Positions 12,301 to 22,348 of a stretch of DNA of 64,000 nt are shown in pieces. The translations under genes were made by a program, and so were the position numbers. Origin of the DNA: Lathyrus oleraceus (taxonomy: Eukaryota > Streptophyta > Magnoliopsida > Fabales > Fabaceae); the NCBI RefSeq assembly GCF_024323335.1, contig NC_066585.1:182980294-183044293 (forward strand), written 5' to 3'. The first letter of the stretch is position 1. Every line of letters begins with the position of its first letter. The notes under the pieces were generated by a model. That model was not told where the DNA came from, searched no databases, and was given only the letters and a program-made list of their open reading frames with translations.

Positions 12301-12454
12301 TTCCTTTCTGATCTCCTCCGAAGCCTACAAAGCCAGCGTCTTTAAGTTCCAGGCTTTGGAACATAGACTTTCTTCCCGTCATATGTCGCGAGCATCCAGA
12401 GTCCAGGTACCATGACTGGTGTCTGAACTTTGCTGCATAGGATATCTGCAACAT
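9374..12454 (-). CDS. copia pol polyprotein (protease, integrase, RT, RNase H)
   Basis: 1026 residues, uninterrupted. Protease: WYLDSGCSRHMTG with active Asp at 18. Gag-pre-integrase zinc finger: H147, H151, C181, C184. Integrase core: D212, D275, E311 in DLFGP, SDHGGEFE and ERKNR contexts. Reverse transcriptase: about 535-780, starting near GTRWVFRNKL, with YVDD at 712-715. RNase H: about 870-1010, with D875/D877, E917/E919 in TAEAEY, and D952. The first Met is probably not the true start. The ORF overlaps the end of gag (12342-12454) in another frame, so pol is presumably reached by a frame change of +1 (equivalently -2). All catalytic residues I can check are present. Transcribed from the LTR at 14225-15307. 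Confidence 0.93.
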   Translation of the reverse strand: MLQISYAAKFRHQSWYLDSGCSRHMTGRKSMFQSLELKDAGFVGFGGDQKGRIRGSGTIGNGTLPSISDVLYVEGLMHNLLSISQLSDNGYDVIFNQKTCKAISQNDGSVLFTGKRKNNIYKINLSDLKDQNVKCLMSVHEEQWVWHRRLGHISMRKLSQLTKLELVRGLPKLKFSSDALCEACQKGKFSKTSFKKKNVVSTSKPLELLHIDLFGPVKTASVNGKKYGLVIVDDYSRWTWVKFLRHKSESHSVFTSFCSKVQKEFDSKIVRVRSDHGGEFENKDFEELFDSNGISHDFSCPRTPQQNGVVERKNRTLQEMARTMINETNVAKHFWAEAVNTACYIQNRISIRPILDKTPYELCKGRKPNISYFHPFGCICFILNTKEHLNKFDSKAQKGIMLGYSERSKGYRVYNTETKIVEESIHVRFDDKLDPEKSKLVEKFADLEITLVESKKTPEATVTPDSEEIKSPEIPRKVKSRSNVSEDLILGNKDEPVRTRSTFRTSEDIPLGLVSLIEPTSCDEALQDNDWVAAMQEELDQFSKNDVWDLVPKPRGTHVIGTRWVFRNKLNEKGEVVRNKARLVAQGYSQQEGIDYNETFAPVARLESIRLLVSFAINHSIKLYQMDVKSAFLNGYISEEVYVNQPPGFENSNLPEHVFKLKKSLYGLKQAPRAWYERLSNFLLEQNFIRGKVDSTLFCKNHENDLMICQIYVDDIIFGSANISVCQEFSKLMQAEFEMSLMQELKFFLGIQINQTPEVTYIHQNKYIKDVLKKFDMSECNSAKTPMHPTCILEKEEVSNKVCQKLYRGMIGSLLYLTATRPDILFSVCLCARFQSDPRESHLTAVKRILKYLKGTPNLGLMYEKTSEYRLSGYCDADYAGDRIERKSTSGNCQLLGNNLISWASKRQSTIALSTAEAEYISASLCTTQMLWMKHQLEDLQIFESNIPILCDNTAAICLSKNPILHSRAKHIEIKHHFIRDYVQKGIVTLKFIDTEHQWADIFTKPLAEDRFLFILENLNIKNCPE

Positions 12455-14156
12455 AGATAATCTTATCTTTCGGTACCCAGAATCTCTTGGGTCCTTTCAG
12501 ATTAGTTTTCCCAGAGTTTCTTACAACTTTGGGTCTTCTAGCATTTTTAAATTTGTGTTCTTGTGTGTGTGTGTAGTGGTATGAAAAAGGCGATTTAATT
12601 TGGTTACTGGTAGAAGTTTTATCAGAATCAGAATCATACCCAATTCCCCTTTTATTATTCTGTCCTACTCCATAAATCATGGATGCCATAATACTCCTAT
12701 TTATCCCATTCTTCAGAAATTGTTGAAAGGCTTCTTCATACTTATAAATAATTTCATTTGAAGTTTGTGGTGCTTGAGACAACACTTCTTCTAATTCTAA
12801 GCTTTTTGTTTTAGCTCCATCTCTTTCTAACGTTAAAGATTTGATTGTATCTTCATGTGCTAGAATTGTTGTCTCAAGTTCACTACATTCTTCAGATTTT
12901 GCTTTAAGAAGACCTTTAATGCTTTTAACTTTTTGTTTTAATTTCTGAAGAGAGGTAAGAGTTTCTGATAAACATGATTCTAAGTCAGATCTAGAAAGTT
13001 CAGAAAATACCTCTTCAGATTCTTCATCTGAGCTGCTGGATGTGGTAGCCATAAATGCTACGTTGGCTTGTTCATCAGAGTCAGATTCTGATGATCCTGA
13101 TTCACTATCGTCCCAGGTGGCCATTAATCCTTTCTTTGTTCTGAAGGCATTTTTCTTGAAGCTTTCTTTCTTAGAGTTATCTTTCTTCAGCTTGGGGCAT
13201 TCATTTCTATAATGACCTGTTTCTTTACATTCAAAACAGGTAATATCTTTATTAGATTTACCTTTTGAAGTTGACTCTGATCTATCCCCTCTGGGTCTTG
13301 ATCTTCTGAAGTTGTTGTTGTTCCTTCTTTTCCAGAGTTGCTTAATTCTTCTGGTTAGTAAGGACAGTTCTTCTTCATCATCAGAGTCTTCAGGTTCAGA
13401 GTCGTCAGTATCTGCAGTTTCTGCCTGGAGAGCTTTGGTTCTGTCTGACTTCCGTCTTTCAGGTCTGGACTTCAGCGCCACTGACTTGTTCCTTTTCTGA
13501 GGCTCATCCTCCTCTAGTTCTATCTCATGGCTTCTGAGAGAACTAACAAGTTCTTCAAGGCTGATGTTGTTCAGATCCTTTGATAACTTCAGAGCAGTAA
13601 CCATTGGTCTCCATTTCTTTGGCAGACTTCTGACTATCTTCTTAACATGATCTGCAGTCGTGTATCCTTTGTCTAACACTTTAAGACCTGCAATAAGAGT
13701 TTGGAATCTGGAAAACATAGCTTCTATAGCTTCGTCATCTTCCATCTTGAAGGCTTCATATTTCTAGATCAACGCCAGAGCCTTCGTCTCCTTGACTTGG
13801 GAGTTTCCTTCATGGGTCATCTTCAGAGAGTCAAGTATATCTTTAGCCGTCTCTCTGTTGGTGATCTTTTCGTATTCGTTGTATGATATAGCATTTAGAA
13901 GTATTGTTCTGGCCTTGTGATGATTTTTGAACTCACGTTTCTGATCTTCTGACATTTTGCTTCTGGGAACTTCAGCTCCATTTAAGGTTGGAGGTTTGTA
14001 TCCATCTGTGACAATGTCCCAGAGGTCAGCATCATAACCCAGAAAGAAACTTTCGATTCTATCTTTCCAGTAATCAAACTTTTCTCCATCAAAAACAGGA
14101 GGCTTGGCATTGTAAGAATCTTTCTCATTTGAGTGGGCCATTTGTTTTTCTCGCAC
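12342..14156 (-). pseudogene. copia gag, interrupted by an in-frame TAG
   Basis: The frame opens at 14156 (MREKQMAHSN; Met at 14138 is an alternative) and reads the copia gag N-domain (FDGEKFDYWKDRIESFF) to a TAG at 13764-13766. It continues in the same frame from 13763 through the UBN2-type gag core, an acidic Ser/Asp-rich stretch, and a CCHC zinc knuckle. The knuckle, CFECKETGHYRNEC, lies at residues 170-183 of the downstream part. The frame ends at 12342, overlapping pol. The TAG is the only break seen. Because the LTRs look identical, the stop was made at or shortly after insertion, or was copied from the parent. Readthrough cannot be excluded, but the position inside the gag core argues for a null mutation. 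Confidence 0.85.
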
Positions 14157-14210
14157 TGGATCTCTCTACACGGTTAAGTGTTTGATTTGAAAATCAATAA
14201 CAGAGCCGGA

Positions 14211-14222
14211 GCTCTGATACCA
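14211..14222 (-). promoter_or_regulatory. primer binding site, initiator tRNA-Met type
   Basis: On the minus strand TGGTATCAGAGC follows the 5' LTR after 2 nt. This is the standard plant copia PBS complementary to the 3' end of initiator tRNA-Met. Gag starts about 55 nt downstream. Confidence 0.92.
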
Positions 14223-14224
14223 AT

Positions 14225-15307
14225 TGAAGGTGAGAAAAACAAGAAAGGGGGGGTTTGAATTGTTTGAAAAATAAGCGCTTTTGCAAAATGAAATCACACA
14301 ATGATTTTATACTGGTTCGCTTATAACACAAAGCTACTCCAGTCCACCCGGCCAAGGTGATTTCGCCTTCAACAAGGACTTAATCCACTAATCTTGAAAG
14401 ATTACAAACAACCCCTAAGAGAGAAGAAAATCTCTTAGTCCTCTCAAGTCTACAGACTACAAAGAGTCACTTGAGGAAATCAAATAAGAATTAGATACAA
14501 GATGTGTAATCTAGAGTGCTTCTAAGAAAGCAAATATTACAAACTTAAGAACAAATTTTTCACTTGATAAGCAAAAGCTTAGTGAAATTCTTTGAAGAAC
14601 AAAGATGTTTTTCTTGAGCGTGATATAATTTCAGTATAGTTTTGGCTAGTGATTTCTTGTGTTTACTGAATGAGATTTCTTCTCTATTTATAGGAGTTGA
14701 AGTAGAGTTGAAGTAGCGTTGAATCTGTTGGATATTGAGATGTAATTACGCCATTCCATTAATAGCTTCTGCAGTAGACTTTTTCTTTTAGAAGTGACTA
14801 CTTACCACAATTGGTATCTTCTCTCTTGGAAGTGGAGATTAACGTCTCTTTCTAATTGAGGAAATCCATTTGCAGAACTTTAACTTGGCTTAAACGTTAC
14901 TTCATCATGATTAACAATTCTGATTAGAGTCTTTGTGTATCTGGAGAAACTGGCTTCTGATGTTATCTCTTGAAAGTTCAGATGGTGCTGATAACTTCAG
15001 AATTTACAGAAGACATTTGTTCAGAGTCAGAGCTTCTAGACTTTACTTCATGTTCAGATGCTTCTGATACTTTGTAGTTTTGTCCAGAGTCAGAGCTTCT
15101 TGAAACGAGATTTCACTTTAGATGCTTCTGATACTTGAGATTTTGCATCTGATCTTGTTGTGCATCTGATGACATCATCAGATTTATTTCTTCTTTCTTT
15201 AGAACCCTGCACACTTAGAAACTTTTCGTTAGGGTGCCATTTTTGGTTTCATCCTTTGTTATCATCAAAATCATGGAGTCTATTGTAGAACACTTTTTGT
15301 TCTTACA
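14225..15307 (-). repeat. 5' LTR of the copia element
   Basis: 1083 bp, reading as identical to 4746-5828. In the direction of transcription the TATA box at 14684-14693 is about 615 bp from the LTR start, so U3 is roughly 640 bp and R-U5 roughly 440 bp. Confidence 0.95.
14684..14693 (-). promoter_or_regulatory. TATA box of the copia 5' LTR
   Basis: CTATAAATAG on the minus strand, in good context for an LTR core promoter driving leftward transcription of gag-pol. Confidence 0.6.
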
Positions 15308-15861
15308 GTAACCGGTTAACACAATAAGTTTAATCGTTACAGCTGAAGCGATATGTAAATTTTGAAATTTTTGAATGTCTAACCGGTTACCATAAATGGT
15401 GTAACCGGTTACACCTGCTACTTTTTCAAAAACTAAGGTATTCTTACGTTTTGAGTAACCGGTGCAAATTGTGGCGATTTTAAAGTGTTGTTATGATTGG
15501 TTTAAATACACAATTGACCAAAAACAAAATGTTTGAAACAATATTATGAAAAACCATTTTTACGTTTATGTAACTCATTAACCAATTTGAAAAATACTAA
15601 AAAATTAAGTTTCAAACAAGTTTCCACATAATGTTAAAATGATTGCATGCACAAGATGAAAAGATCATGATAATTCTGAACAATTAAGATATATATACTT
15701 GAATTGTAAAGAATACCCAACCATCTTAATTCTCCCATTGACTTTTTAGAGCTTATTATCATTTGAACTTGATTGCTCTAGTCTTCAAGCTTTGACTTAT
15801 TTTTGTTGATGTGTTTGTCTTCATTAAAACTATAATCAAGCACAAGAAGAACTCTTCTTCA

Positions 15862-15992
15862 CATTACGGAGATACATCTCCGGATAATTTAGCGTTTCAA
15901 GGTGCGTTCGTAGATGCATCTCTGAATCTGAGGGCATTTTAGTATTTTTATGTGGTGTACTAGTAATATATAAGGTGCATTAACAAATTCTC
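15862..15992 (-). repeat. right terminal inverted repeat of PMD element copy 1
   Basis: Its reverse complement follows the left end base for base with scattered mismatches. The right end of copy 2 (about 19225-19356) belongs to the same family. The repeat was separated from the rest of its element by the LTR-like insertion ending at 15861. Confidence 0.7.
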
Positions 15993-16079
15993 AAAATAAA
16001 TGAGTCCCGAAATATATATGTCATATAAACTAAAGACACCTAAAATTCAAGTAGGCCATAAGGCATCAACACTTTCAAA

Positions 16080-16734
<655 letters not shown>

Positions 16735-16782
16735 GCATATTAAAAAAAACTAAAATATTTTGTTTCAACAAATTATATTTTG

Positions 16783-18523
16783 CTTCTGATGCTGCTGAGC
16801 TAGTGTCACCTCCGGATGGTGAGGCTGTTGAGAATGTTGAGCCAGAGCCATTTGGAGGATGCCTCTGTATCCAAACTATACTTCCATACATATCTGGAAC
16901 CGAGAGGTAGCATTAGTTAGATTAAATATTTTAATTTATGTTTATTAATATATTACAAGTTTCTGACATTGATTTTTATTTTCTGCAGGACTGTGATTCG
17001 TTGAGGTTTATTAACCACAGACGGAAGATTATTGGCTTACGTTATCCGAATGAGAAGTGGTTTCAGGCAACTTTGTCCCTATCTGGGATGAAGGACTTGT
17101 GCTTGATCGGTTATACTACGGTCAACTACACGATGCTTAATGTATTCGTGGAGAGATGAAACAGCGAGACTTTGTCATTTCACCTCCCACTTGGTGAGAT
17201 GTCTATCACACTCGATGATATGTCGTATTTGCTTAATCTTCCGATCAGGGGGAAACTTCTAGATCATGGGAGGATCACCAAAGATGAGGCACCCGAGTTG
17301 ATGGTAGACTATCTAGGAGTTGACCTAGAGGTTGCATTGTCGGAGATGGCCAGAACCAAGGGAGCTCATGCTAGGTTTGAGTTCTTGAAAGAGGTATATA
17401 TCGATGAGCTCTAGAGAGCTAAGGATACTAGAGGTGATGACGAGAAGGTGGGGCTACATATAGAGTATGTTATGAGAGCACACCTGCTAAATTTGGCTGG
17501 CACTACGATTTTTATGGATAAAAGTGCCACTTACACATATGTTGTCTACTTATGGTACTTCGAGGACTTCGAGAACTTTGAGAGGATCCATGAGTATAAC
17601 TGGGGGCTGCTTGTTTGACTTACTTGTACTCGAAGTTATCAGAGGGTTATATGTGAAAGACGAAGCATGTCACAAACAACATCACACTACTAACGGTAAT
17701 ATTTATTGGTCTTTCAATATTTATGTCATTTTTATTTCATCTTTGCAACGCCATTACTGATGATTCGTGTGTTCCAAACTTTTCAGGTTTGGATCCTCCA
17801 GTACTTCCTGTGCATCTTCGGTTGGGAGAGTGTACCAACTTACACAAAGGATATGTTGTATGCTACTGCATTTTCCCCGTTCAAAGTGAATCGTATGATA
17901 AATTCGTTCAAAGTGTATCTTGACTGCTTGGTTGCCGAGGACATGAACTTCAACATCTATCTCCATCACCGTGAGACGCGACCATTTAACGTGATAATGT
18001 TATACTCAGAATGGTTGGCTTACGGATCACGTCTCAATACTCCTCATCTTCCCAAGCGCGCCATGCGGCAGTTCGGCTACACTCAAACTATTCCTAGACA
18101 CCTTGTTATCTCTGGTCCTCCTGCTTTGACACGTAGACAGATGGATGCCATGTTTGATGATAATGAGAGTCGCCTAGTACCGAAGGAGTCACAAAATACC
18201 ATAGCTGAGAGCGACTGAAGCTACGTCGATGGGTACATCAGGTGGTTCTTCAGGGTGTCACATTCGTATATGGTGCAGGCTGCTCCAAGAGATGATCCAT
18301 GAGGCCAAGTCATCAGGAGAGACTAGAGGAGGGGCAAGCACAGTTAGGTCATGCTGAGGATGTCTTTCCTAAATGTCATCGCATTGTGGAGATTGTACGG
18401 GAAGGCATTGACATAGGTATCTTTCCTGATGGCTCTGATGTGAGGCAAATCCTAGAAGCCATCGTGATGGAGGCACGGGGTACATTGATGTACCAGAGGC
18501 AACGTCGAATGACGGATGATTGA
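16783..18523 (+). pseudogene. PMD (MAIN-like) gene remnant, copy 2
   Basis: The end of exon 1 (DGEAVENVEPEPFGG) is followed by a donor at about 16902, an acceptor TTTCTGCAG ending near 16989, and PMD exon sequence: FINHRRKIIGLRYPNEKWFQ, VNYTMLNVFVER, LPLGEMSITLDDMSYLLNLP, and the C-terminal tail ending at 18523. The conserved Trp after FVER is TGA (17157-17159), a likely TGG-to-TGA change, and further frameshifts and stops follow. It keeps the 11 bp that copy 1 lost. Non-functional. Confidence 0.72.
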
Positions 18524-18594
18524 TGGCAGATGAGATAGATGAGCCAGAGGAGGCATATAAGATGTAGTCTGACATACGCAGTAGTGCAGTACTA

Positions 18595-18880
18595 CCTCAG
18601 TTTTTTATTACTCCGTATATGTCACTTTGGAAAAATATTTTGTACCATAATATAAGTCGTTTTATAATACCAATGAATCATTAATGTTATTTTTCCTATT
18701 ATACCCTTAAATATTTATTATTCTCTTTCCTTTTAATTGTGTCAATTTGTCTTTTCAATACCATTAATGAAGAATAATTTTGTAAAATCCTTCATCATTT
18801 ATCTTTTTCATACCATAATTATTACATTTCTTAATACGTGTGAAAAGTCAAAAATGACTTATAATAAAAAACGGAGGGAG
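18595..18880. mobile_element. Stowaway-like MITE in PMD element copy 2
   Basis: The right end AAACGGAGGGAG and left end CCTCAGTTTTTTATTA pair as inverted repeats flanked by TA (18593-18594 and 18881-18882). Copy 1 has the empty site (about 3648-3656), confirming insertion. 286 bp, AT-rich, no ORF. Confidence 0.75.
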
Positions 18881-19356
18881 TAGTATATAGTAGTTGTACT
18901 CTGGATTCATTATGGATTGTATTTTATTTTCACCTCATGTTAGTTTATTGTGTATTTCAAATTTATTTATATATGACATTTTTGGATAATCTGGATTTAT
19001 ATACGTCACCTTTTTCATATCGTTTGTATGGTTTAAATCGTGTCAGTTATTAGGCTAAATGACGTTTATAAATCTTCATCTGAATAAACATAAACAAAAC
19101 ATAACATGCAATATTTTGGTATGTTACAGAGATGCATCTTCTTAAAATAATCGGAGATGCATATCTGGTACAATATGCGTGTCAAGCCTTTCAGAGTTAA
19201 TGCATGGTGTATGACTTTCAAAATATTACGAAGATGGATCTCCGATAAGTTAACGTCACAAGGTGCGCCCAGAGATGCATCTCTGGAATCTGAGAGGCAT
19301 TTAAGTTTTTTTCACGTGGCGCCTAAGTAATATAAAGGATGCATTAAGAAATTCTC

Positions 19357-20747
19357 AAAATTTTCTATTTAGTAGGAAGTCTAAAAAAAGGGGGTCAAAT
19401 AAGGGGCCTAATTATTAAGGTTTTGTTATATAAGACTTTTTTTTACACCTCTCCTTGTAAGAAGCACGAGTGAGGTACTTACACATTGGTCTCAAACTTA
19501 AATTAAACTAGAGTTAGACCCGTGCAAATTAATTTTTATTTATTTTTTATTAAATTTTAGTTATATTGAGAACTATTTTTTTATAAATAAAATCAATAAT
19601 TTAATATTGTAATTATTTATTATGAATTATATCAATTAATAAAAAATAAAAATAAATTTTACTTGAAAAAAATTTATTCAGAAGTTGAGAATGACATATA
19701 AAATATAATATTAAAAATTAAATAATTCAGAAAGATATTACTTGTAATTTATTTATTAATTAATTTTGATTCTCATGGTTTTTTGATACTTATCTATTTT
19801 TTTAGATATTTAGTATTAAGTCATTAATGAATTGTATTTATTTTTAGTCCCGAATAAAATTTAAATTTTATTTGTAATTATTGTCCAATAAAACTTTTAA
19901 ATTTTTTTCAAAATTATGTCTATATTGTTCGACGTTAGTAATATAATAAATAAAAGTGTTTCAAATGCTAATAACTATTTTATTAACTTAATTTTTTAAG
20001 AAAAAGAATTATTTTAATTTGTTATTAATAGTATTGAAAATATCTATATAATTTTATTGTTGATATTAATTGAAATATGAGAGTTCTTTAGAAAATATTA
20101 TCTTTATTTTTTATTATACTCACTATAATTGTCATTATTATAAAATAAAAAGAGCAAACAAAAAAGTATATATTCTTATATTTGTTCAACATGATAGGAA
20201 GAATTTTAAAATATAAATAATTTAAAATTATTTTAGAAATATTATATTGAAATGATACATTAAAAAATTTCTTTTTATTTTTTATTTTTAAAATTTAAAA
20301 ATAATTGCAAAAAAATAGAAATGTTGTTTTATAAATTTTATGAAAATAATAAAGTTAGTAAGTATTTGTTCGATTAATATATTTTATGTTATTTTTCTAA
20401 AAAGAATTATCTTAATTTATTGTTAATTTTGTTGTTAAATTAATAGTAATATTAAATATGTTATTTTAATTTATTGTTGATTTTGTAGTTAGGTTTAGAA
20501 TATTGTAAAAAAAATATGTGATTTTATTTTTGATATTAATTAAAATATAAAATTTTTTATTTTAGGCATTGTTAACCTTGTTTTTTTTATTATACTCTTT
20601 ATGATCATTTTAACAAAAAAAATTAGAAAAACTATAAATCAATTTTGACAAACTCTATCAAGAAAATTCTTATTCATCTTTAATTTATTTGTTTGACATG
20701 ATATGGATAATATAGAATATAAATAATCTAAAATTATTTTAGAGACA
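19357..20747. repeat. gene-free AT-rich DNA with a degenerate tandem duplication
   Basis: No coding signal. The block at about 20040-20420 is repeated in degenerate form at about 20520-20757. The second copy continues after the two MULE insertions at 24057-24072 and 31281-31420 (shared landmarks: ATAAATAATNTAAAATTATT, TATTATATTGAA, and TATAAATTTTATGAAAATAA). The duplication therefore predates both MULEs. Otherwise nothing recognisable. Confidence 0.6.
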
Positions 20748-20757
20748 TTATATTGAA

Positions 20758-20985
20758 GAATTTTTACGAAAATAATCCAGTTTTTCAAAAAAAAAATCCC
20801 AAAGTACCCCACTTTTAGGAGGAGACGCCAATCCAATTGGCGACTCCTCTTAAAAATAGAGTGGAGGCGCCAATTGGATTGGCTAGGGCACATGGTGCAA
20901 CCAATCCAATTGGCGCCCATGTGTATTTCTATAAAGGAGACGCCAATTGGATTGACACCTCAGTGTATTTTGCATTTTTTTGTTA
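20758..20985 (+). repeat. left TIR of MULE A
   Basis: Matches the reverse complement of 23809-24046 through the sequence CCAAAGTACCCCA, the GGAGACGCCAATC block and GACACCTCAGTGTA. It has three to four internal inverted CCAATTGG-type sites. Confidence 0.9.
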
Positions 20986-21029
20986 AACGGTCTACGTGAT
21001 ACATAATTTCGAAATAGGATCAATTGATA

Positions 21030-22282
21030 TTAATATAAATTCCCGCTTACACAAAAAAGCCTAATGGTGATGACGGGATCACCTAACCGACCTTCGGTCC
21101 CACATCCCCTAGCTACCATAACTCGTGGCCCTAACCCGCATTGATGATTCACCATTGGTGTTTGAGCATCTGAGGGACCAGGTGCATCACTACCAACTAC
21201 ATGAGATGGCCTATTGAGATAGTCAGACAAATCGGCATAGTCTTCAGTATCCATCGAAGGTGTACCGCCATAGCTGAGTTCATGACCCATGCCATAGTAG
21301 TTGGGTTGTGTTTGACTCATTGGTGGGCGACCGGGACGGTTGAAAGGAGACATGGGTGTGAATGATGCGTCGAGGAAATGTTGGAAAGATTGTTGGGGTG
21401 TTTGGTAGAGATAGGGTTGTTGGAGGTTTTGGTTTTGTGAGGTTTGGGCTTCTTGGTTATGGTAGGAGGATGGACGGTTGGTGTTGAATGATCGTTGAGT
21501 GTTCTGGCTAAGACGGCTTTGGTAGGGTGATGTGTTGGGTACGATACGATATTGGGTCTCTGGTTGATGATCAACTTGTTAGTGGTGGTATGGGGTATGC
21601 TCTTGGTATTGGGGTTGGGTGTATGACATGTTTGGGTTGTATGTTTGTGTGTTTGTGGAACAAAAAGCTTGACGGACAGGGGGTTGTGTGTACCCTGTCT
21701 GACAATGTTGTTGGGGGTTAGATGTTGAGGTGTTTGGTGTGTAAGTTTATTGACGTGGGTCGTACAGGTACATATCCTCGGCGATGAACTGAAAACCAAC
21801 CGATTTATACCAAGCCATATAAGTACGACTTGGTTTTTCTTCATTTGGCATCACTGCGTCAGTTAAGACATGGTCATGGCGGTGCTTCCATTTGCGACAC
21901 TCAGATCCTGCGAAGCTTTTTCATGGATTGAAGTTCCATTGATAATTATAACTCATACCACGTACTAACCATCTGCACCAAAAAGGTAAAAATATTAGTT
22001 AGAGATAATAATTATTAAAGAAGTAAGTAAATATATAGTAATTTAAACAACTTACTTTTGTGCATACGAGAATGTGAAAGGGTTGTTGTTGACGAGTGCT
22101 ATGGATGGTAGTCTTGACCAATCCCATGCTTGGAGCAAAACATCACATCCAGAAAAGGTAGATGTGTCTTTGTATGAGTTTTTACACAAAGAGCTATAAA
22201 GATAGACCAGACAAGCGGATCCCCAACTGTAACTTCCTATTCTATCTACATGACTTACTAAAGGTAAATACATAATATGCAT
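21030..22282 (-). pseudogene. PMD gene remnant of MULE A (C-terminal half)
   Basis: Read leftward. An exon at 22282-22052 encodes YLPLVSHVDRIGSYSWGSA and SSLCKNSYKDTSTFSGCDV, the C-terminal part of a plant mobile domain. An intron follows (donor near 22052, acceptor near 21975). Then comes a long Pro/Gln/Asn/Tyr/His-rich tail with several stops, ending in a GCGTEGRLGDP motif at about 21070-21100. MULE B's PMD gene has the same order and the same tail ending (GCGTGGRYNRAAH). The N-terminal part is absent because of the internal deletion. PMD proteins are linked to transposon control and transposition in plants; the specific role here is unknown. Confidence 0.75.
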
Positions 22283-22348
22283 ACTAGAACTACTATCTAC
22301 ATTTCTTTCTTCGACATCTCAGAACGCATGTGGCTCCACAAGTCAATC

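Larger units (their letters stand above)
4746..15307 (-). mobile_element. complete Ty1/copia retrotransposon, Sirevirus-like
   Basis: The 10,562-bp element is read on the minus strand. It has 1083-bp LTRs with TG...CA ends, a 5-bp duplication GTAAC (4741-4745 and 15308-15312), an initiator-Met PBS, gag, a pol ordered protease-integrase-RT-RNase H (copia order), a long extra ORF after pol, and more than one purine tract before the 3' LTR. The extra 3' ORF and multiplied polypurine tracts are hallmarks of the Sirevirus lineage (SIRE1/Maximus type). The two LTRs read as identical by eye, implying a very recent insertion. One in-frame stop in gag makes this copy defective as it stands. Confidence 0.95.
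4002..15861. mobile_element. solo-LTR-like insertion (about 1.29 kb without the nested copia)
   Basis: Copy 2 of the host element is continuous where copy 1 is broken, so 4002-15861 is an insertion. It starts TGTGTTAGTT and ends CTTCTTCA, i.e. TG...CA. It is flanked by TATTA (3997-4001) and CATTA (15862-15866), a 5-bp duplication with one mismatch. No coding sequence is visible, and the right part carries several GTAACCGGTTA motifs. These features fit a solo LTR of a retrotransposon; a small TRIM-like element is the alternative. The copia element landed in one of its GTAACCGGTTAAC sites. Confidence 0.55.
315..15992 (+). mobile_element. TIR element carrying a PMD gene, copy 1 (host of nested insertions)
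   Basis: The left end GAGAATTTTTTAATG (from 315) and the reverse complement of the right end (to 15992) match imperfectly over at least 90 bp. An 8-bp direct repeat AAAATAAA lies at 307-314 and 15993-16000. Without the nested insertions the element is about 3.8 kb. It carries a decayed plant-mobile-domain gene and no visible transposase, so it looks non-autonomous. A long TIR fits a MULE; an 8-bp duplication is also allowed for hAT, but hAT TIRs are short. Copy 2 at 16783-19356 shows the uninterrupted right half, which defines where the later LTR insertion entered (after 4001). Confidence 0.72.
16783..19356 (+). mobile_element. PMD element copy 2, 5'-truncated
   Basis: Homologous to copy 1 from about 1338 onward, starting abruptly at TGCTTCTGATGCT. 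The right end (reverse complement GAGAATTTCTTAATGCATCC) belongs to the same TIR family and stops at 19356. The left TIR and about 1 kb of the gene's 5' end are missing and replaced by AT-rich repeats. It lacks the 2037-2537 MITE and the LTR insertion of copy 1, but has its own Stowaway-like MITE. Confidence 0.75.
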
